Of a DNA stretch of 39,450 nt, positions 34,433 to 39,450 are shown piece by piece. The first letter of the stretch is position 1; every line of letters begins with the position of its first letter. The stretch spans positions 1 through 39,450 of the forward strand of contig NZ_MKKA01000018.1 in the NCBI RefSeq assembly GCF_001942405.1. Direction: 5' to 3'. A program made the translations under genes and the position numbers. The notes under the pieces were generated by a model. It worked only from the letters and a program-made list of their open reading frames with translations, had not been told where the DNA came from and ran no database searches. Source of the stretch: Ornithinimicrobium sp. CNJ-824. GTDB lineage: Bacteria; Actinomycetota; Actinomycetes; Actinomycetales; Dermatophilaceae.

Positions 34433-35981
34433 ATGCCCGAGTTCAAGCTGCCGGACCCCGGTGAGGGACTGGTCGAGGCCACGATCGTCCAGTGGAAGGT
34501 CGCCGTCGGCGACACGGTGAAGACGAACGACATCGTCGTGGAGGTCGAGACCGCCAAGTCGCTCGTCGAGCTGCCCGTGCCCTGGGACGGCACCGTGACC
34601 GCGATCCTCGCCCAGGAGGGCGACGAGGTCGAGGTCGGCACCCCGATCATCACCATCGACACCGGTGACGGTGCGGGGGCCGACGGCGGGTCTGCGGGCG
34701 AGGGCGCCGGGGACGAGGGCACGGCTGATGGCGCCGGGACGGACGGCACGACGGCCGAGGACGTCACCGACGCCGCGACGGCCGCCTCCGACGACATGGT
34801 GCCCACGCCGCCCGCCGGTGGTGGCGACGAGGGCGGGCCCGGGCCGGGCGGCCGGGAGGCCGTGCTCGTGGGCTACGGCGCCATCGAGACCTCCACGACC
34901 CGGCGGCGTCGCCGCGGCGCGGCCGCGGCCGAGGAGGCCGCCGAGCAGGCGGGCGCGCCGCGCCGGGCCAAGGCCAAGCCGCCCGTGCGCAAGTACGCCA
35001 AGGACAAGGGCGTCGACCTGACCCAGGTGACCCCGAGCGGTGAGGACGGCGTGGTCACCCGCGCCGACGTCGACCGCTACCTCGCCGGGGGCGCCGCGAG
35101 CGGGTCGGCCCAGCACGCCGCCGCCGAGCACGCCGTCCCGCCGGCCCAGGGCGCCTCCACCGGCGACGCGGCCCCGGGCGCGGACCCGACACCGCGGGCG
35201 GTGACACCGGCGCAGGCGGCCGCGAGTCGGCATACCAGCGTCCGACCCTGTCCCGCTCGGGCGAGCGTGAGGAGCGCACCGACGTCAAGGGCGTGCGCAA
35301 GATGATGGCGCAGGCCATGGTCAGCTCGGCCTTCACGGCGCCGCACGTCACCGAGTTCATCACCGTGGACGTGACGCGCTCGATGGAGCTGGTCGAGCGG
35401 CTCAAGTCGGACCGCTCCTACGGCATGAGCGACCTCAAGGTCAGCCCGCTGCTGCTGCTGGCGAAGGCCATGTGCCTGGCGGTGCGGCGCAACCCGGGCA
35501 TGAACGCCGTGTGGGACGACGAGGCGCAGCAGGTCGTGCAGCGCAACTACGTCAACCTCGGGATCGCGGCCGCGACCCCGCGCGGGCTGGTCGTGCCGAA
35601 CATCAAGGACGCCGACCTCATGGACCTGCGTCAGCTGGCGGAGGCGCTGGGCGACCTGGTGACAACCGCCAAGGCCGGGCGCACTCAGCCGGCCGACATG
35701 GCGGGCGGGACGATCACGATCACCAACGTGGGCGTATTCGGGGTCGACACCGGCACGCCGATCATCAACCCCGGCGAGTCGGCGATCGTGGCCTTCGGCG
35801 CGGTCCGGCGGATGCGTGGGTCGTCGGCGAGGGCGCGGACGAGCGGATCGAGCCGCGCTGGGTCTCCCAGCTGGCCGTGTCGTTCGACCACCGGCTCATC
35901 GACGGCGAGCTCGGGTCGAAGTTCCTGGCCGACCTGGCCGCGATCATGGAGGACCCCGCCCGGGCGATGGTCTGGGGCTGA
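34433..35981 (+). CDS. pdhC: Dihydrolipoyl acyltransferase E2 (two frameshifts)
   Basis: About 516 residues after correction. Residues 1-76 are a lipoyl domain ([18 protein letters not shown], lipoyl-Lys in [13 protein letters not shown]). An acidic Gly/Ala/Asp-rich linker follows, then the E3-binding domain ([22 protein letters not shown]), a second Ala-rich linker, and the catalytic domain ([63 protein letters not shown] with the catalytic His and Asp). One base is missing near 35228 (second linker) and one near 35812. The enzyme moves the acyl group from lipoyl to CoA and forms the complex core. Starts 10 bases after the beta stop. Confidence 0.9.
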
Positions 35982-36031
35982 GGGCTGAGGGGGGGAGGGC
36001 TGAGGGCCGGGCCGAGGGCCGAGGGCCGAGG
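35980..36031 (+). repeat. Short GAGGGC(C/T) imperfect tandem repeat
   Basis: Seven or so copies of a GAGGGCT/GAGGGCC unit with period 7 and longer spacers, directly after the E2 stop. Simple-sequence expansion; it may also form part of a G-rich transcript end. Confidence 0.6.
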
Positions 36032-36098
36032 GCTCGACTAAGGGCTGGGCCGCGGGGCGTCGCGGCCCGCGGCGCCGGGTCCGCATACGATCGCGCAC

Positions 36099-36500
36099 AT
36101 GGCTTCCCGCGCCCGGCTCCAGGACCGGCTGTTCTCGCTGCTGACCACGGTCGCGGCGCTGGTCGTGCTGGTCGTGGGCCTGTCGCGCGGCAACGTGCGC
36201 TTCGCCGTGCTGGGGATGCTGTTCTTCCTCGGCTACGGGGTGCTGCACTCGGTCAGCCGGCGGCTGATGCCCGCGGCCCGGCTGCTCGACGGCTCGGAGG
36301 CCGACCAGGCCGAGCGGATGGCGCAGTTCCGGGCGACCCGGCTGACCGGCCAGGTGGCCCTCGGCGTGGCCGCCGTGGCGCTGGTGGCCGAGCTGTCGGT
36401 GCAGTGGCCGCCGGCCTTGTGGGTGGCCGGGACGGCGATGCTGGTCGTGGCGGTCTTCGTCGGGGCGCTGTGGTTCTACGGCCGGGGCGCCCGGCGCTGA
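36099..36500 (+). CDS. Small four-TM membrane protein
   Basis: A 133-residue protein with two N-terminal spans (LLTTVAALVVLVVGLS and FAVLGMLFFLGYGVL), a charged segment (LLDGSEADQAERMAQFRATRL), and two C-terminal spans. No family recognised. It lies alone between the dehydrogenase operon and the patatin gene on the other strand. Confidence 0.6.
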   Translation: MASRARLQDRLFSLLTTVAALVVLVVGLSRGNVRFAVLGMLFFLGYGVLHSVSRRLMPAARLLDGSEADQAERMAQFRATRLTGQVALGVAAVALVAELSVQWPPALWVAGTAMLVVAVFVGALWFYGRGARR

Positions 36501-36590
36501 GGCTGACGTGCTGTCGGTCCGGCCCCGGAGCCGGTCGCCTGTGCAGGAACCGTGTCCTGGCGCGGGACACGCCGCAGCGCTGACGGCACA

Positions 36591-36641
36591 GTGCGCGACA
36601 CGCCGGGCCCATCGGCCAGACTGTGCGCGACACGCCGGGCC
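36591..36641. repeat. Intergenic direct repeat GTGCGCGACACGCCGGGCC
   Basis: A 19-base sequence occurs at 36591-36609 and 36623-36641 (period 32), and a degenerate relative CGCGGGACACGCC at 36561. It lies between two gene 3' ends and resembles short dispersed actinobacterial intergenic repeats. Confidence 0.7.
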
Positions 36642-36658
36642 GAGCGGCCGACAACCGG

Positions 36659-37615
36659 TCAGTCGGCCTCGGTGCCGGGGGCCCGGTCGTCGGCGCTGTC
36701 GGCGCGGACGCCCGGGCCGACGCGGTTGTGCCGGCGGGCCGCCAGCGAGCGCAGCTGGTCGACGCGACTACGCGCGGCCTCCTCGCCAGCGTCGATGGCC
36801 ACGGCGCTGCGGTGGAAGTCGCCGATGTCCACCCCCTCGATGTGCGGGTCGATGAGCACGTCCGGCCGGTAGAAGCCGAGCCGGGCGGCGGTCAGCTGGG
36901 CCTGCATGACGTCGATCGCCCGGAACGCCTCGCGCAGCGTCCCCAGCGCGTGCCGTCGCTGGTAGCGGTCGGCCTCGATGTCCGGGGCCGACATCGGGGT
37001 CAGGGCGGTGGCGTCCACGGCGATCACCCGTCGGGCGCCGTGGGCCAGCGCCCCGTCGACCGGGATCTGGTTGAGGATGCCGCCGTCCACGAGGAGCGCG
37101 TCCCCGGCCGGAACGGGCGGGATGACACCGGGGTAGGCGGTGGTCGCTCGCAGCGCCGTGATGAGGTCGCCCTGGGACAGGTAGTGCAGCCGCCCCTCGA
37201 CGATGTCGGTCGTGGCCAGCACCAGCGGCAGGTCGAGCTCCTCGAAGGTGGCCGGCAGGTGCTCGGCCAGCCACGCGGCGATCCTCTTGCCGCTCAGCAG
37301 CCGGCCGCTGATCCGCCAGTCGATCATCGAGGCCCAGCGCACCTCGAGGGCGACCTTGGTCATCTCCTCGGCGGTGTAGCCGGCCGCGATGAACGCCCCC
37401 ACCAGCCCGCCCATGCTCGTCCCGGCGACGAGGTCGGGGCGGATGTCCAGCTCCTCCAGCACGCGCATGACGCCGACGTGGCACAGCCCCCGCGCGCCAC
37501 CGCCCCCCAGCGCCAGGCCCAACGGCGACTCCAGCCGGCGCAGCTCGGCCTGGTGGTCGTGGGCCTCGGGCCCGTCCGAGCGGCCCCGGTCGCGGCGGGC
37601 TGACGGCAGCGGCAC
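36659..37615 (-). CDS. Patatin-like phospholipase (NTE/RssA family)
   Basis: A 318-residue patatin-fold hydrolase. GTG 37615 is chosen because it directly follows the stop of the upstream gene; the larger frame is a shadow of that gene. Features: LGLALGGGGARGLCHVGVMR (oxyanion loop), AGTSMGGLVGAF (Gly-x-Ser-x-Gly with Ser near 67) and LLVDGGILNQIPVDGA (Asp-Gly-Gly of the catalytic dyad). It is close to RssA/NTE-type proteins that cleave phospholipid acyl chains. It runs two bases after the maleylpyruvate isomerase-family gene, as a two-gene operon. Confidence 0.88.
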   Translation of the reverse strand: MPLPSARRDRGRSDGPEAHDHQAELRRLESPLGLALGGGGARGLCHVGVMRVLEELDIRPDLVAGTSMGGLVGAFIAAGYTAEEMTKVALEVRWASMIDWRISGRLLSGKRIAAWLAEHLPATFEELDLPLVLATTDIVEGRLHYLSQGDLITALRATTAYPGVIPPVPAGDALLVDGGILNQIPVDGALAHGARRVIAVDATALTPMSAPDIEADRYQRRHALGTLREAFRAIDVMQAQLTAARLGFYRPDVLIDPHIEGVDIGDFHRSAVAIDAGEEAARSRVDQLRSLAARRHNRVGPGVRADSADDRAPGTEAD

Positions 37616-37617
37616 GG

Positions 37618-38529
37618 TCAGGGGGTGAGCGCGAGGGCGTCGAGGACGGCCCGGGCGAGCTCCTCGTCGCCGGTGACCTGGTATGCCGTGCCGTCCGTCG
37701 GGCAGCGACCCGCGGCCCGACGTCCGAGGGCGTGGGTGGACAGCGCGATGGAGGTGGTGCGGTCGGCCGACTCGTCGTCGACGCTGGGCACGTCGTCCTC
37801 GTCGCTGGTCTGACCGGTGAACAGCTCGTGCGCCACCGGGTCGCCGTCGGCGTCGGTGCCGATCCGCACGCCACCCCGGGCGGTGACCGGGCCGGTGCAC
37901 TCGAGGATGACGACGGTGCCGGGCTCCGGGCGGACCTTCTCCAGCACGATCCGCGGCAGGGCGTCCAGCACCTGGGAGACGACCTCGCTCGCACCGGGGG
38001 AGTCCAGAGAGCCGGGCCGGTCGAGGGCGTCGCGCAGGTCCTGCTCGTGCACCCACACGTCGAAGATCCGGCGACGAGTCAGCTCCTCGAAGGTCGCCTG
38101 CCGGCCCCGCAGCGCCCGGACGGGGGTGTCGAGCTCGAGGTCGGGGTCGTACATCCCGGCCGCCCGCACCTCCACGAGGCCGCGCAGCTCGGCGACCATC
38201 GCCCGCGGGTCCTGGCCGCGGCGGGCCCGGACCCCCTCCTCGATCCAGACGCCGAGCGAGTGACGCACGTGCTCGGGCTCGCCGACCCGCACCGGCTCGT
38301 CGTCGGCGCCGCTCCAACCGGCCCCGGGGTGCTCGGAGCCGGACAGGTAGTCCTCCACGTGCACGACGTGGGCGAGGTGGTCGCGGGCGGTCCATCCCGG
38401 GCAGGCGGTGGGCAGGTCCCACTCCTGCTCCCGGAGGGAGTCGGCGACGTCGCAGAACGAGCTGAGCGTCTGCCGGTAAGCGTCGACCAGCTCAGTGACG
38501 TCGGCGGGCGGGGCGGGGTGGACGGGCAT
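37618..38529 (-). CDS. Maleylpyruvate isomerase family (mycothiol-dependent, DinB-fold)
   Basis: A 303-residue protein with the actinobacterial MDMPI N-terminal four-helix (DinB-like) domain: ELVDAYRQTLSSFCDVADSL, WDLPTACPGWTARDHLAHVVHVEDYL, and RRRIFDVWVHEQDLRDALDR, carrying the metal-binding histidines (H of DHLAH and WVHEQD). A C-terminal SCP2-like/MDMPI_C part (VVILECTGPVTARGGVRI) follows. Such enzymes use mycothiol as thiol cofactor, which fits an actinobacterial host. The particular substrate is unknown. Confidence 0.88.
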   Translation of the reverse strand: MPVHPAPPADVTELVDAYRQTLSSFCDVADSLREQEWDLPTACPGWTARDHLAHVVHVEDYLSGSEHPGAGWSGADDEPVRVGEPEHVRHSLGVWIEEGVRARRGQDPRAMVAELRGLVEVRAAGMYDPDLELDTPVRALRGRQATFEELTRRRIFDVWVHEQDLRDALDRPGSLDSPGASEVVSQVLDALPRIVLEKVRPEPGTVVILECTGPVTARGGVRIGTDADGDPVAHELFTGQTSDEDDVPSVDDESADRTTSIALSTHALGRRAAGRCPTDGTAYQVTGDEELARAVLDALALTP

Positions 38530-38561
38530 GACCTCAGGCTACGCGTCGCGCCCGGCACGAC

Positions 38562-38586
38562 CCCACTTTTGCAGGTGGGAGGGCCC
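38562..38586. repeat. CCCAC/GTGGG hairpin with TTTTGCAGGTGGGAGG element
   Basis: CCCAC-TTTTGCAG-GTGGG lies upstream of the MDMPI gene. A close relative, TTTTCGCAGGTGGGAGG, occurs at 25670-25686, upstream of another minus-strand gene. A dispersed intergenic element or a shared regulatory sequence. Confidence 0.45.
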
Positions 38587-38656
38587 GGGGACGCCGACGC
38601 CCCGGGTCGCGGGGACCCGGGGCCGGAGCGTGACGGCATACCCGTCGGTGGTGGAC

Positions 38657-39193
38657 TCAGGAGGTGCAGGAGCTGAGGAACTCCTCCTGCGCCGCGGCCG
38701 AGTCGGTGGTGTCGACCTCGGGGACGGTGATCTCCGCGTCGGAGACCGTCTGGTCCGGGTCGTCCAGGACGGCGTCGCGGACCTCCACGAACGGGGCGTT
38801 GATCCGCTCGAGCAGCTGGGCCTGGTCGGTGGAGGCGTCCTCGACCAGGTCCTCGATGCGCTGGCTGAGCAGGCTGATCTCGCCGTAGGAGGCGGGGTCG
38901 CCGACCTGCGCGTCGTCGAGCATCTGCCGGTCGGTCTCCGCACGGTCGGCCAGCTGGACCGCCCCGCTCTGGAAGAAGTCGACGCAGACCTCGTCGTCCA
39001 TCGGGGCGGCCGCCGCGTCCGCGGTGCCGCCGGTCGTGTCGGTCTCCTCGGCCCCGGCGTCGCCGGTCCCCTCGGTGGTGCCCTCCTCGGTGGCGGCCGG
39101 GGTCACGGCCTCGTCCGCACCGTCGTCGGAGCAGCCCGCCAGCACCAGGGACAGGCCCAGGGCGGCGGTCAGGGTGATGCCTCGCATGGTCAT
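38657..39193 (-). CDS. Uncharacterised secreted lipoprotein
   Basis: A 178-residue protein. ATG 39193 (or ATG 39187) starts a signal peptide with lipobox LVLAGC. A Glu/Thr/Gly-rich acidic linker leads to a helical domain (VCVDFFQSGAVQLADRAETD through QRIEDLVEDASTDQAQLLER) with two cysteines, one near its start and one close to the C-terminus (SSCTS), which may pair. No family recognised. Confidence 0.75.
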   Translation of the reverse strand: MTMRGITLTAALGLSLVLAGCSDDGADEAVTPAATEEGTTEGTGDAGAEETDTTGGTADAAAAPMDDEVCVDFFQSGAVQLADRAETDRQMLDDAQVGDPASYGEISLLSQRIEDLVEDASTDQAQLLERINAPFVEVRDAVLDDPDQTVSDAEITVPEVDTTDSAAAQEEFLSSCTS

Positions 39194-39450
39194 CTCATCC
39201 GTTTCTTCTCGTCGGTTCCTCGTCGCAGCGGGGGAGCCCACGGGGGAAGCGGATACAGGGTGCCCACCGCGGACCGGCACCCTCGTCGTCTGCGACCTCC
39301 CATTATGACCGCTCGGTAGCCGGGCGCGAACCCGGGTCGTCAGGGGACCGACCTAGGGAATCGCTGATCTGGGGGCGTCTGCGGGTGTGAGGCCAGCCCG
39401 CAGGGGGGCTGAAGCCCGATGAGGCCGCGGGAGCGACGCTGGAACTGTCC

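Larger units (their letters stand above)
11467..38642. repeat. Dispersed octamer GGCATACC/GGTATGCC
   Basis: Found by reading at 11467, 17103, 20311, 24090, 24569, 27350, 30087, 35229, 38635 (as GGCATACC) and 13497, 24386, 27723, 31461, 37680 (as GGTATGCC). Most copies lie inside genes in different reading frames. Function unknown; see findings. Confidence 0.7.

Noticed and set aside
39302..39450. Structured-looking GC-rich end region with cobalamin-riboswitch-like words (AGGGAATC, GAAGCCCGATGA, GGAACTGTCC)
   Set aside because: The words are not in the order or spacing of a complete B12 box and the window ends here; I could not fold it into a known RNA. A tRNA-like GGTTCG arm on the minus strand (near 39330) lacks a matching acceptor stem. 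No gene called in 39194-39450.
1..39450. CRISPR arrays, insertion sequences, tRNA and rRNA genes
   Set aside because: Looked for direct-repeat/spacer arrays, transposase motifs and cloverleaf signatures on both strands and saw none I could support.

Overview
The window comes from a high-GC Gram-positive actinobacterium. Coding DNA from about 8.5 kb onward is strongly GC-biased, GTG and TTG starts are common, and there is a mycothiol-type DinB-fold protein, a pyruvate/branched-chain dehydrogenase operon and actinobacterial DUF families. A Micrococcales lineage (Intrasporangiaceae/Ornithinimicrobiaceae type) is my inference from overall gene style, not something the sequence proves.

Layout. 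(1) 1-8.3 kb is a cell-surface polysaccharide locus of visibly lower GC and mixed gene orientation: a broken glycosyltransferase at the edge, a flippase, a WbuB-like glycosyltransferase, an ATP-grasp/HAD pair, and a PglC/PglE/PglF-like set that makes an amino-dideoxy sugar and loads it on a lipid carrier. (2) 8.4-14.1 kb is a thiamine-uptake region: a ThiB-like binding protein and a ThiP-ThiQ-like permease/ATPase pair, each with its own TPP riboswitch, with cysQ and a small gene inserted between them on the other strand. (3) 14.2-19.9 kb is accessory: a translationally coupled Cys-rich protein plus Ig-like/multi-TM protein of unknown role, an RDD protein, a secreted PGRP-type amidase with a Pro-Glu linker, and a putative HTH/nucleotidyltransferase toxin-antitoxin pair. 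(4) 19.9-31.3 kb holds ordinary chromosomal genes: SGNH hydrolase, lipoprotein, EcsC, DUF4230, thioesterase, DUF2891, AbiEi/DUF559-like protein, CPBP protease, GNAT, S4, PdxK-like kinase, HisC-like aminotransferase, holin-like protein. (5) 31.3-36 kb holds a dienelactone hydrolase and the E1-alpha/E1-beta/E2 operon of a 2-oxo acid dehydrogenase. (6) 36-39.2 kb holds a membrane protein, patatin, maleylpyruvate isomerase-family protein and lipoprotein.

Two window-wide observations matter to the reader. First, at least 16 single-base frameshifts interrupt otherwise well-conserved genes, almost all being one-base losses in or beside short homopolymers. They include genes expected to be important (E2, HisC, thiamine transporter), so I read most as sequencing/assembly indels and give full-length gene spans. 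Second, the octamer GGCATACC/GGTATGCC occurs 14 times between 11.4 and 38.7 kb, in several reading frames and at the cost of rare codons, which suggests a DNA-level signal of unknown function. The most plausible undescribed gene module is the coupled pair at 14191-16001.
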